Shown piece by piece: positions 7,663 to 15,479 of a DNA stretch of 60,663 bases. The DNA comes from JBBQWS01 sp038210415 (lineage in GTDB: Bacteria; Actinomycetota; Actinomycetes; Prado026). The notes beneath the pieces were generated by a model that was given only the letters and a program-made list of their open reading frames with translations, searched no databases and was not told where the DNA came from. The stretch lies in contig JBBQWS010000015.1 in assembly GCA_038210415.1 (NCBI GenBank), forward strand, positions 1-60,663. The letters run 5' to 3'. The translations under genes and the position numbers were made by a program. Positions within the stretch are counted from its first letter, which is position 1. Each line of letters begins with the position of its first letter.

Positions 7663-9870
7663 GTGCCCCGGACCCAAGCACCTGCTCCGGCGGGCCCGGC
7701 GCTTCTCGCAACCAAGATTCACCCACCGCAGGGGCGGAGCCATCTGGTGGCACGAGAGGCGCTGGTCGATCGGCTTGTGGCCGGGCAGTCCGGCCGGCTC
7801 ACTGTGGTCAGCGCGCCCGCGGGCTGGGGAAAGACGACCGTTGTCCTGGAGTGGCGACGCCGATCCGCCGGGCGCACGCCGTTCGGATGGGTCTCGCTTG
7901 ATGAGGACGACCGTGACCCTGCGACCTTCTGGGCCTACGTCATCCAGGCACTCGGTGGGATGTTTCCCGGCCGCACGACCGAGGCGCAGCGCGTCGTGGG
8001 GCAGCGCGGCGACGTCCGGGCGCTAGTCATCCCGGCCCTCGTCAACGGACTGGCCGACGCCGGCCACGGCATCCTGATCCTGGACGACTATCACCTGGTT
8101 CGGTCTCCGCTGGTGGCCGAGCAACTGACCTACTTCGTCGACCACCTGCCGGCCCGGCTTCACCTCGCCATCGTCACCCGCTCGGAACCTGGGCTGCCAC
8201 TGGCCCGCCTGCGCGCGCGGGGTGAGCTGACCGAGTTGCGCGCCACGGACCTGGGCTTCTCCCCGGTCGAGACCGGGACTCTGCTCAACGACGTCCTGGG
8301 CCTGCGGCTAGGCGGCAAGGACGTGATGGCCGTCCAGGAACGGACCGAAGGCTGGGCGGTTGCGCTTCACCTCGCCGCGCTCTCGCTACGCAGCAGCCGT
8401 GACCCGGCCGCGATCATCGGCGGATTCAGCGGCCAACACGAGCACCTGGTTCAATACCTCGGATCGGAGGTGCTGGCTCGGCTGGACCCGGCGCTACGCA
8501 CCTGGCTGACCGAGACGGCCATCCTGGACCGGTTCTGCGTCGCGCTCTGCGACGCCGTGACCGAACGCACGGACGGCGCCGAGATGCTCCGCCAGGCCGA
8601 GCAAGCGAACCTCTTCGTCCTTGCCCTGGACGACCGGCACGAGTGGTTCCGCTATCACCACCTCTTCGCCGAGATGCTGCGCCGCGAGCTCACCGGGTCG
8701 GCACCTGGGCACCGAGCGGAGCTGGACCGGCGGGCCAGCGAGTGGTTCGCCGCGCACGACGCGCCGCCAGAAGCCGTCCGGCACGCGTTGCAGGCCGGCG
8801 ACCTCGCCACCGCACACCTGCTTGTGGGTCGGCACTGGAACCACGAGTACAACGCCGGCCGTTTCGCCACCGTCGACGGCTGGCTGACTGCACTCGGTGA
8901 GGGTCGGGTCCGCGCCGACCCGTGGCTGTCGGCGGCCCGGGTGCTCATCTGGGCCGACGAGGGGCGTCTGGACGACCTCGATGCCTGGCTTGAGGTGGAC
9001 CGGACGGTGGACGGGTACCCCTACGCCGTCCTTCGCGCACTGCATCGGTTCAAGTCCGGCGACCTCGGCCGGGCCGGAGATGAGCTGGACCTGGCGCAGC
9101 GGCTGGGGTCGGAGGGTGACGAGCCGTTCTGGCCGACCGTCGAACGGTGCGTCCGCGGCGCAACGGCGTACTGGGCCGGCGACCTGGCCACCGCCCGTAC
9201 TTCGCTGGCCTCGGCCAGCGCGCTGGCCCGCTCCTACGAGAATGTCGCCGGGCTCACCTACGCCACCGGGTACCTGGCGCTGCTCGCGCTGGACGCCGAC
9301 GACGTCGAGACGGCACGACGCCTGCTCGACCAGGTGGCCGCGCACCTCGACCCCGCCGCCGACATTGCCGCCCACTTCGTGCTGGCCCTGCCGCTTCTGG
9401 CCGTGGGTCGGATGCTCGAGCGGGACGGCGACCTCGAACGAGCCGAGCACGCGCTGACCCGCGCAGTCATCTGCGCCCGCGGCGGTGCCGGACGGCTGGA
9501 GCGGGTCGCGACGGTAGCGACGCTGGCGCGCCTGCACCACCGTCAAGGCGATCGACAGCAGGCCTCCCGGCTGCTAGCCGAGGCAGCCACACTGCTGCGA
9601 CTGTCGCCTGACCCGGGAAGGGCTGCGGCCCTGGCCGCGGACGAGCCATCGGCACCGCGGGTGCGGGTCTTCGGCGGCGGGGAGTTGACTGCTCGGGAGG
9701 CTGCGGTGCTGCGCCTGCTCCCCACACAACTCAGCCTGCGCGAGATCGCCGATGCGCTCTACGTGTCGCACAACACGGCGAAAACCCACTCGCGGGCGCT
9801 GTACCGCAAGCTCGAAGTCACGACCCGGGAAGAGGCGGTCGCCGCCGCGCGATCCGGCGGCCTGCTCTGA
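7663..9870 (+). CDS. MalT-like LuxR-family transcriptional regulator
   Basis: 735 residues from a GTG with AAGGTGA upstream. An N-terminal STAND-type ATPase has Walker A in SAPAGWGKTTV (about residues 50-60) and a Walker B-like region ILILDDYHLV. A long helical repeat sensor region of TPR type fills the middle. The C-terminal LuxR helix-turn-helix begins at LTAREAAVLRLLPTQ and includes LREIADALYVSHNTAKTHSR. Such proteins bind a small ligand, assemble with ATP and activate transcription. The regulated genes are unknown; it is divergent from the sigma/ZAS pair. A second regulator of the same class lies at 35110-37824, and the two differ clearly in sequence. Confidence 0.9.
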   Translation: MPRTQAPAPAGPALLATKIHPPQGRSHLVAREALVDRLVAGQSGRLTVVSAPAGWGKTTVVLEWRRRSAGRTPFGWVSLDEDDRDPATFWAYVIQALGGMFPGRTTEAQRVVGQRGDVRALVIPALVNGLADAGHGILILDDYHLVRSPLVAEQLTYFVDHLPARLHLAIVTRSEPGLPLARLRARGELTELRATDLGFSPVETGTLLNDVLGLRLGGKDVMAVQERTEGWAVALHLAALSLRSSRDPAAIIGGFSGQHEHLVQYLGSEVLARLDPALRTWLTETAILDRFCVALCDAVTERTDGAEMLRQAEQANLFVLALDDRHEWFRYHHLFAEMLRRELTGSAPGHRAELDRRASEWFAAHDAPPEAVRHALQAGDLATAHLLVGRHWNHEYNAGRFATVDGWLTALGEGRVRADPWLSAARVLIWADEGRLDDLDAWLEVDRTVDGYPYAVLRALHRFKSGDLGRAGDELDLAQRLGSEGDEPFWPTVERCVRGATAYWAGDLATARTSLASASALARSYENVAGLTYATGYLALLALDADDVETARRLLDQVAAHLDPAADIAAHFVLALPLLAVGRMLERDGDLERAEHALTRAVICARGGAGRLERVATVATLARLHHRQGDRQQASRLLAEAATLLRLSPDPGRAAALAADEPSAPRVRVFGGGELTAREAAVLRLLPTQLSLREIADALYVSHNTAKTHSRALYRKLEVTTREEAVAAARSGGLL

Positions 9871-9886
9871 CCGACGACGACAGAAC

Positions 9887-10018
9887 CACTTCCGAGTTCT
9901 GACGTCCTTCCGCAGCTGGTGCCCCAACGAGCACGCCTACTTCCGCTCCCTCGTACGCCTGCAGGACGAGATGGAGGTCGCCTACGCGCGCGTGGTGTCG
10001 GTCAGCATTGACCCCCGA
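9887..10018 (+). pseudogene. Remnant of a peroxiredoxin (AhpC/TSA-like) gene
   Basis: About 44 codons in one frame read FRVLTSFRSWCPNEHAYFRS and then EMEVAYARVVSVSIDP. This matches the peroxiredoxin core strand, the CP segment and the following V-x-V-S-x-D strand. There is no start codon with an RBS, the N-terminal strands are missing, and beyond the aspartate the frame runs into a short pentanucleotide repeat. It is a decayed fragment rather than a gene. Confidence 0.6.
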
Positions 10019-10035
10019 CCGACCAGGCAGCCTGC

Positions 10036-10090
10036 CGGGCCGGGCCGGGCCGGGCAGGGCCGGGCCGGGCAGGGCCGGGCAGGGCCGGGC
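10036..10090 (+). repeat. Pentanucleotide repeat, 11 units of [C/A]GGGC
   Basis: Eleven back-to-back 5-bp units, eight CGGGC and three AGGGC, follow the peroxiredoxin remnant directly. The tract is G-rich on this strand, so slippage or G-quadruplex formation is possible. It ends about 87 bp before the start of the EamA transporter gene. Confidence 0.9.
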
Positions 10091-10177
10091 CGAGCTGCGA
10101 CGGCGGCGCAGTCGTCAGCGCCCTGGCATCGGCCCCGGTGCGCACCGCCGGGTTCTGAGACGTGACACCCTGTCCCC

Positions 10178-11032
10178 GTGGCAATCCTCGGTGGGTTCGC
10201 GGCGGCGCTGTTCTTCGCCTCAGCCACCCTTCTGTCGTCACGGTCCAGCCGGATCATCTCTCCCAGCTCGGTGCTCGCCTGGGTGATGGTCACCGGTCTC
10301 GTCGTTCTGGTGCCGTTCCTGGCGGTCAGCGACCCGCCCGACCTTGCCCGCGGTGACCTCGGATGGCTCCTCGTCTCCGGCGGCGGGAACGTCGCCGGGC
10401 TGCTGCTGGCCTACTCCGCTCTGCGCATCGGAAAGGTCGGCGTCGTCGCCCCGATCTTGTCCACAGAGGGCGCCATCGCCGCCGCCCTCTCCGTCATCGC
10501 GGGAGAGTCGCTGCCCGTCGCCGTAGGACTGCTGTTGCCGGTGATCGCCCTCGGTGTCGTGCTGGCGGCCACCGGTAGCCCGGACGACGCTGAGAACCCC
10601 GGCTCGCCGAAGGTCAGCGCGCGCCGACAGCTGCTGTTCGCCGGTGCCGCCGCAGCCTGTTTTGGAGCCAGCCTCTTCGCCACCGCGCACGCCAGCGCGG
10701 ACCTTCCGATCGCATGGGTCCTGCTCCCTGCACGGCTCATCGGCGTACTCGGGGTCGCCGCCCCCCTAGCGCTGCGCGGGGGCCTACAGCTGACCCGACG
10801 CGCCACGCCTCTGGTCGTTGCCGGAGGGCTGTGTGAAGTGCTCGGGTTCGCGTCGTTTGCGCTCGGCTCCCGGGACGGCGTGGCCGTGGCGGCGGTCCTG
10901 GCCTCGCAGTTCGCCGGGCTCGCCGCAGTGGCCGCTTATCTCTTGTTCCGCGAGCGGCTCACCCACATACAGATTGCCGGCGTCGTCATCATCGCGGTCG
11001 GTGTGGCCACCCTGACGGCGGTCCGCACATGA
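10178..11032 (+). CDS. EamA/DMT-family membrane transporter
   Basis: 284 residues beginning at a GTG, almost entirely hydrophobic, with about ten predicted membrane helices in two halves. Family signs are the two EamA repeats: LLAYSALRIGKVGVVAPILS with EGAIAAALSVIAGE in the first half, and FASFALGSRDGVAVAAVLAS with YLLFRERLTHIQIAGVVII in the second. DMT transporters export or import small metabolites such as amino acids; the substrate cannot be told. No clear Shine-Dalgarno sequence precedes the GTG, so the start is tentative. Confidence 0.87.
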   Translation: MAILGGFAAALFFASATLLSSRSSRIISPSSVLAWVMVTGLVVLVPFLAVSDPPDLARGDLGWLLVSGGGNVAGLLLAYSALRIGKVGVVAPILSTEGAIAAALSVIAGESLPVAVGLLLPVIALGVVLAATGSPDDAENPGSPKVSARRQLLFAGAAAACFGASLFATAHASADLPIAWVLLPARLIGVLGVAAPLALRGGLQLTRRATPLVVAGGLCEVLGFASFALGSRDGVAVAAVLASQFAGLAAVAAYLLFRERLTHIQIAGVVIIAVGVATLTAVRT

Positions 11033-11171
11033 CGGTTTGCACTCCCCCCGGGGACGGAGTACACCCGAAGGACGAGTTCGACGGCACTCTCGTCGGGGGT
11101 GGCCCCGCGGGTGAGAACTCGGCCGGTCGGTGCGCGGAGACGAGGCTCTCGGTCACGCTGGTCTGGCACGA

Positions 11172-11837
11172 CTAGTCCTGGTAGTAGTAGCCCGCCAGTG
11201 CCGCACGAAGCCGAGTCCGTCCTCGGTGCAACAGCACACGTTGATTGGCGGCCGTGACCCCGAGCGTCCGACAGACCTCCTCGGCTGACAACCCCTGAAC
11301 GTCTCGCAGGCTGACCACTTCTCGCTGTCGGACCGGCAGGTCAAGTAGGGCCGCGGCGAGCAGCCGCCGAGTCTCGCCGGCGATTACCGAGGAGTCGGGC
11401 GAGTTGCTCCACATGTGAACGGCCCGGGCGTCGTCGCAGCCGACCGAGTGGTCTTCGCCCGCGATCGCCCACTGGCTGGTCGGGGGGAATGACGACCATG
11501 GCACCGTCCGGGCCTCCCGTGATCCGCAGGTTCTCGCGAGGTTGCACAGGATGCGGAACACCCACGTCCGCAGGGATGAACGGCCCTCGAAGCGGTCCAG
11601 ACCGCGAACGACGGCGAGCCACGTCTCTTGGACGATCTCCTCGGCCGAGGACTCAGTCGAGACGAACGAACGCGCCACGCCGAGCATGGGCCTGGACCAC
11701 CCTTCGACGATCTCCGCGAAAGCCGTTGTGTCACCCGCCCGCAGTCTGCGGACAAGCTGGCTGTCCAGAGAAGCACCTGACAGGGGCATCGGCCGGCCGG
11801 CGGCTTGGGGATGTTCGACGACTTGCACGGCACTCAT
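11172..11837 (-). CDS. ECF sigma factor
   Basis: 221 residues from the ATG at 11837, preceded by GGAAAGG; the open frame extends 19 codons further without an RBS. Region 2 is LVRRLRAGDTTAFAEIVEGW through AEEIVQETWLAVVRGLDRFEGRSSLRTWVFRILCN, and region 4 is LLDLPVRQREVVSLRDVQGLSAEEVCRTLGVTAANQRVLLHRGR. The R-G-R-T-R-L-R-AL tail is typical. It is a standard ECF sigma, clearly different from the sigma factors paired with ZAS proteins here. No anti-sigma gene lies directly behind it; the ZAS gene at 12260 is upstream, separated by the small monooxygenase-like gene. Confidence 0.9.
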   Translation of the reverse strand: MSAVQVVEHPQAAGRPMPLSGASLDSQLVRRLRAGDTTAFAEIVEGWSRPMLGVARSFVSTESSAEEIVQETWLAVVRGLDRFEGRSSLRTWVFRILCNLARTCGSREARTVPWSSFPPTSQWAIAGEDHSVGCDDARAVHMWSNSPDSSVIAGETRRLLAAALLDLPVRQREVVSLRDVQGLSAEEVCRTLGVTAANQRVLLHRGRTRLRAALAGYYYQD

Positions 11838-11951
11838 GCGGGGACCTTTCCGACCGGTGTCGCCCCCTGAGGGCGCGCATCGGGGGATTGGCATCCATGG
11901 AAAGCGCGTTCTTACTGCTGGTCGCCGATTTGTTGAGAAGCTCCAGATCGA

Positions 11952-12233
11952 TTAGACGGCGTCAATGCGCATCTCGTAGATGTTCGATCGAACAACGGTG
12001 GTTGCGGCCGCACCCGTCGGGTCCGTGGCGGGGTCCGCCGCACCCGCGCGCGCGCCCGCGTCGCTGTCCCAGTAAGAGACGTCCAAGGCGCGTCCGTTCG
12101 ATGCATCGACGAGCAGCCGGAATCCGCGAAAGCCCTCCCCATCATGCTTGGTGACGGCTGTGTTCCGGACGTGGTCGACCACCTCGTCAGCGTGTTCGGC
12201 CACGAAGGTGATCTCGTCGATCCGTACCCACAT
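11952..12233 (-). CDS. Small antibiotic-biosynthesis-monooxygenase-like protein
   Basis: 93 residues, MWVRIDEITFVAEHADEVV, with the ferredoxin-like alpha/beta pattern of dimeric ABM-type proteins: a first strand, a helix with NTAVTKHDGEGFRGFRLLVD, then GRALDVSYWDSD. The alanine-rich insert near residue 62 is unusual. It follows the ZAS gene at 12260 by 26 bp on the same strand and was probably co-transcribed with the sigma/ZAS module. The enzymatic role is unproven, since many such proteins are structural or stress-related. Confidence 0.6.
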   Translation of the reverse strand: MWVRIDEITFVAEHADEVVDHVRNTAVTKHDGEGFRGFRLLVDASNGRALDVSYWDSDAGARAGAADPATDPTGAAATTVVRSNIYEMRIDAV

Positions 12234-12259
12234 TCGGTTCTCCAGGTCGGGTGATTGCG

Positions 12260-12499
12260 CTACTGCGCGGTTGGGCCGGCGTTACCGAAAATCTCGGCGG
12301 CCTCGACGAGACCGATGTAGTCCTGCCGGCAGGCGGGACAGCTGATCAGGTGTGCGGCGAGCCCCGGGTGGGTGCGCGCTGGCTGACCGCCTGCCAGCTC
12401 CTCCTCGACATAGTGGTGCAGTACCTCGAATCCCGCCGCGCATCCGGCATCGGCCGACTCCGCGGCGAGCAGCGCATCCATGTCGCGATCACCGTTCAT
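12260..12499 (-). CDS. ZAS-type zinc-finger protein behind a broken sigma gene
   Basis: 79 residues starting MNGDRDMDALLAAE, with H-x3-C-x2-C in AAHLISCPACRQDY. It is very close to the orphan copy at 1849-2088: both share DAGCAAGFEVLHHYV, and the framework HPGLAAHL. Its start lies inside the end of the decayed sigma gene (11-base overlap), preserving the sigma-anti-sigma layout although the sigma gene no longer makes a full protein. The reading frame itself is intact. Confidence 0.72.
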   Translation of the reverse strand: MNGDRDMDALLAAESADAGCAAGFEVLHHYVEEELAGGQPARTHPGLAAHLISCPACRQDYIGLVEAAEIFGNAGPTAQ

Positions 12500-12873
12500 C
12501 GCGCCACCGCCTCGCCGCATGGCGGCTCGTAGCCCTGCCGAGACCGGCCGGTAGCTTGCGGCGAGCGTCGAAGACGGTCTTGTAGACCGCGTTTCGACTC
12601 GCCCCCATCGCAAGCGCAAACTCGTCCATCGGCACCTCATTCAGAGCGATCACTATGAACACCCGACGCTGAAGCACAGTCAGGTCTTCGTCTATAGCCC
12701 GCCGCAACGCCGCGGAACATCTCACGGTGGACGCTGTGCGATACCCGTGAGCTCGCGGGCAGGTCCGGCAACTGATCCCAAGTCTCATCGTCCATCGCTG
12801 CCCGACGATCCCGCCAGAAATGGCGTCTCGTCTTCGTTGACACCTCAAGCAGCACGAACTTGTACGCCCATGC
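12489..12873 (-). pseudogene. Broken sigma-factor gene, 5'-truncated and frameshifted
   Basis: Two frames together rebuild the C-terminal 60% of a sigma factor paralogous to that at 6578-7234. The first piece reads WAYKFVLLEVSTKTRRHFWRD and DDETWDQLPDLPASSR. After a frame change near 12715 it continues AALRRAIDEDLTVLQRRVF and NEVPMDEFALAMGASRNAVYK. Similarity to the intact paralogue stops upstream of the tryptophan at about 12870, so region 1.2/2.1 is gone. One of the two breaks could be a sequencing error, but the missing N terminus cannot. Confidence 0.8.
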
Positions 12874-13061
12874 GCTCTTGCACCCAGGCGGGCAGCGCCA
12901 AGGTACCCCTACCCACGTTCAACCGAAAGGAACCCCGCCTGCGCACGTAAGACGCAGAGCCCCGATGACACCAAACACTCGTCACGCACACGGCAACCCG
13001 ATCGGGCACCCGCCCGCGACGGCGCAGACACAAGTCTTCCTCACGAAAGTCTGGTGCACAC

Positions 13062-14366
13062 ATGAGACTCACCCACCGTTCCCGTCGCACGGTCTTGGGG
13101 GTGACCGCAGTCGCGGGCGTCGTCGCCGCGATCGCCGCAGCCCCCCTGCTGTCCGCCTCAGCGGCTGGCGCGCCTACTACGTCCGCGTCCGCAGCGAAGA
13201 CGTCGATCCTGCCTTCGGACAAGCTCATCCTGAAGAGCGCCAAGCAGGTCGACCTGCGCAACGCGACGGTCCGGCTACCGCTTCACCGTGGGCAGGTCGG
13301 CTCCACCACGGTGTGGTACATCCTCACCGAGGCTTCAGATCCCGGCCTCGCCGCCGACCTGGACGTCAACTACGCGGCCAAGCTCACCAACCTGGGAATT
13401 GCGTGCTCCGCGTGCGTCCAGACCGTGACCCAGACATCTGCACCGGACCTGAAGTTCGGCGAGGCGACCGTGCACTTCACCGGCGCGCCCGACTTCTCAC
13501 CGACCCGGGTTCTCGTCCCCGGACCCACGACGCTCCCGGCGGTCACGGTCCAGCCCGGAGCTGTCGGCGGCAGGGGCTACAGCCCGTTCATCCGAATCGC
13601 AGGTTCCCCAATCGTCTACAACGCCCCGATCGTTGCCACTGGCGATGGCCCGTTCGACGTCACCACCCACACCAATACCGGTGACCGAGTCCTGGCGATC
13701 CACCCTGCGGCTCCGGCCGGCCCCGGCCAGTTCACCCAGGCCACCGTCGACCTGTTGATCGTCAGGGGTTTCGACGCCGGCCAGCCGATCCTCTACATCT
13801 CCACCGAGGCGTCCGACCCTCTGGCGGCCGTGCTCGAGCGCGCCACGTACGTCCCCGCGCTCGGCAGCGCCTCCTTCCTCGGCGGCGATGACGCCCTCGG
13901 TTCAGGTCGTGAGCGCATCTTCCCGTTCATCAACGGCCAGACCGGCAGCAACAACCCGAACGCCCAAGGCCTGATCCACTTGATCAAGGACGGCCACATC
14001 GCCGAGGAGGCCACCGTCGGAAACGCGGCCCTCCTCGCGGCGCTCGCCCGCGGCGGAGATGCCCGCAACATCCAGGGCGACTTCCCGACCATCGCGGACC
14101 CCCGCCATTCCGAGTCGTACAGCCCGCTCTGGGATGCCCAGCTCGGGCAGTGGACCGACAAGGCAGTCAAGGCCGGACTGAACACGCTGCAGACCGACGA
14201 GAACCAGATCCTGAACCTGGCCGCAACCCGGCCAGACCTGCTCACCGGCCCCGGCGGGGCGGCCTACGGATCTGTTGGATTCGTCATCAACTGTCCCGTG
14301 ATCGCCTTCACCGCCGCCCAGCCCACGAAGGACCTGGTGGACCTCGTCCCCAACGCCCAGGGCTGA
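13062..14366 (+). CDS. Secreted protein of unknown function with two similar halves
   Basis: 434 residues. The N terminus MRLTHRSRRTVLGVTAVAGV has basic residues followed by a hydrophobic core and ASA sites, a signal peptide (Sec, or Tat-like with RR). The mature part contains a repeated motif: TTVWYILTEASDPGLAADL near residue 85 and QPILYISTEASDPLAAVLE near 245, each followed by a tyrosine and a P/L-rich strand. This suggests a duplicated domain that may bind a ligand or metal. I do not recognise an enzymatic motif. A strong terminator-like hairpin follows the stop by about 10 bp. Confidence 0.75.
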   Translation: MRLTHRSRRTVLGVTAVAGVVAAIAAAPLLSASAAGAPTTSASAAKTSILPSDKLILKSAKQVDLRNATVRLPLHRGQVGSTTVWYILTEASDPGLAADLDVNYAAKLTNLGIACSACVQTVTQTSAPDLKFGEATVHFTGAPDFSPTRVLVPGPTTLPAVTVQPGAVGGRGYSPFIRIAGSPIVYNAPIVATGDGPFDVTTHTNTGDRVLAIHPAAPAGPGQFTQATVDLLIVRGFDAGQPILYISTEASDPLAAVLERATYVPALGSASFLGGDDALGSGRERIFPFINGQTGSNNPNAQGLIHLIKDGHIAEEATVGNAALLAALARGGDARNIQGDFPTIADPRHSESYSPLWDAQLGQWTDKAVKAGLNTLQTDENQILNLAATRPDLLTGPGGAAYGSVGFVINCPVIAFTAAQPTKDLVDLVPNAQG

Positions 14367-14376
14367 TCCGCAAAGA

Positions 14377-14412
14377 CCTGAGGCCGACCCCTGCAACGGG
14401 GTCGGCCTCAGG
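14377..14412 (+). terminator. Strong hairpin, likely terminator
   Basis: A perfect 15-bp stem (CCTGAGGCCGACCCC and its complement) closes a 6-base loop, TGCAAC, starting 10 bases after the stop of the secreted-protein gene. There is no T tract, which is common for actinobacterial terminators. Confidence 0.75.
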
Positions 14413-14472
14413 CCGATCGCAGGCGACTCCCCCCAACCGACAGGTTCGGCCGAACACGTAGCGGAGGCGGCA

Positions 14473-15081
14473 ATGCCCAGCCCATTTCGACGCCCAGCGA
14501 ACCACGGCGCGGATCGCGATCCACGTCTGCCACCTGGTCAGTACGACACCGGGAAGTCATTCCCCGTGCTCACCGCTGAGGCCACTCCTCACCTCGACAC
14601 GCGGGACTGGAGCCTTCGCGTCGACGGACTCGTCGAGAAGCCTCGCACGTGGACGTGGGACGAGTTGCGTGCAGTGCCGAGCTCCCAGTTCGAGGGGGAC
14701 ATCCACTGCGTGACCACCTGGTCGAAGCTTGGAACCACGTTCCGGGGCGTTTCAGTCGACGGGCTGCTCGCCGCGGCGTGTGTGGGCCCCGACGCAACCC
14801 ATGTGGTCGCCTGGAGCCACACTGGCTACACGACCAATCTCGAACTCGCGGACGTCACCGACGGCAAGGCGTGGTTGGTTTGGGAACATCAGGGCCAGCC
14901 GCTGGCGACCGAGCACGGCGGCCCCGTGCGGCTGCTGGTCCCGCATCTCTACTTCTGGAAGTCCGCAAAATGGGTGGCCGGGCTTCGGCTGCTCGACCAC
15001 AACGAGCCAGGCTTCTGGGAGACCCGCGGGTACCACGACCGTGGCGACCCGTGGCGGGAGCAGCGCTACAGCGGCGACTGA
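14473..15081 (+). CDS. Sulfite-oxidase-like molybdopterin oxidoreductase
   Basis: 202 residues forming a compact molybdopterin-binding domain of the sulfite oxidase / MsrP type. The Mo-ligating cysteine is Cys79 in FEGDIHCVTTWSKLGTTFRG. Cofactor contacts are in HTGYTTNLELADV, GGPVRLLVPHLYFWKSAKWV and the final NEPGFWETRGYHDRGDPW. There is no heme domain and no twin-arginine leader, so it is likely cytoplasmic and must use an external electron carrier. The MOSC-ferredoxin fusion at 2138-3940 is a candidate partner only by theme. An upstream ATG with GGAGGCGGCA fits as the start. Confidence 0.88.
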   Translation: MPSPFRRPANHGADRDPRLPPGQYDTGKSFPVLTAEATPHLDTRDWSLRVDGLVEKPRTWTWDELRAVPSSQFEGDIHCVTTWSKLGTTFRGVSVDGLLAAACVGPDATHVVAWSHTGYTTNLELADVTDGKAWLVWEHQGQPLATEHGGPVRLLVPHLYFWKSAKWVAGLRLLDHNEPGFWETRGYHDRGDPWREQRYSGD

Positions 15082-15302
15082 ATCACGACGGCGCCGGTCT
15101 GCGCCTGAGTCATCGACCTGAGAGTCGATCCGCGAGTCGCACCAAGCGGACCGACTCTGCTGGCGACCGGTGCGACTCGATTCGGTCGGCACCAAGGTAT
15201 GCGGCCCGGGCGGCCCTGAAACCGAGCCATCGAGCCGGTTCATACTCAGACGCCAGTCACGATCCACCCAAGGAAGCCGAGTCAAAGGGGTCGAACGTGC
15301 CG

Positions 15303-15479
15303 ATGGCGTTCAACTTCATCCCGGTCTCCATGACCGCCCTGCACGGCATCGGCAAGGCCGACGCGGAAGTGGGCTCGGCCATGCTCAACACCGTCGCCGT
15401 CGCCGGCACGCAAGTGGCCGGCCGGCCCCGCCACACGTCGACAGCGTCCAAGGCCCCACCGAACTCGATGGGCCGATGA
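15303..15479 (+). pseudogene. Remnant of a DHA2-type MFS transporter
   Basis: 58 codons reading MAFNFIPVSMTALHGIGKAD and EVGSAMLNTVAVAGTQVAG. They match the helix 11 and loop segment of EmrB/QacA-type drug transporters, where V/I-P-L/V-x-x-T-A-x-x-G-V-x-x-x-x-A/E-x-G-x-A-x-x-x-L-N-T is typical. The remainder is non-homologous and the frame ends inside the ATG of the ABC1-kinase gene. Only about 35 residues of transporter remain. Confidence 0.55.
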
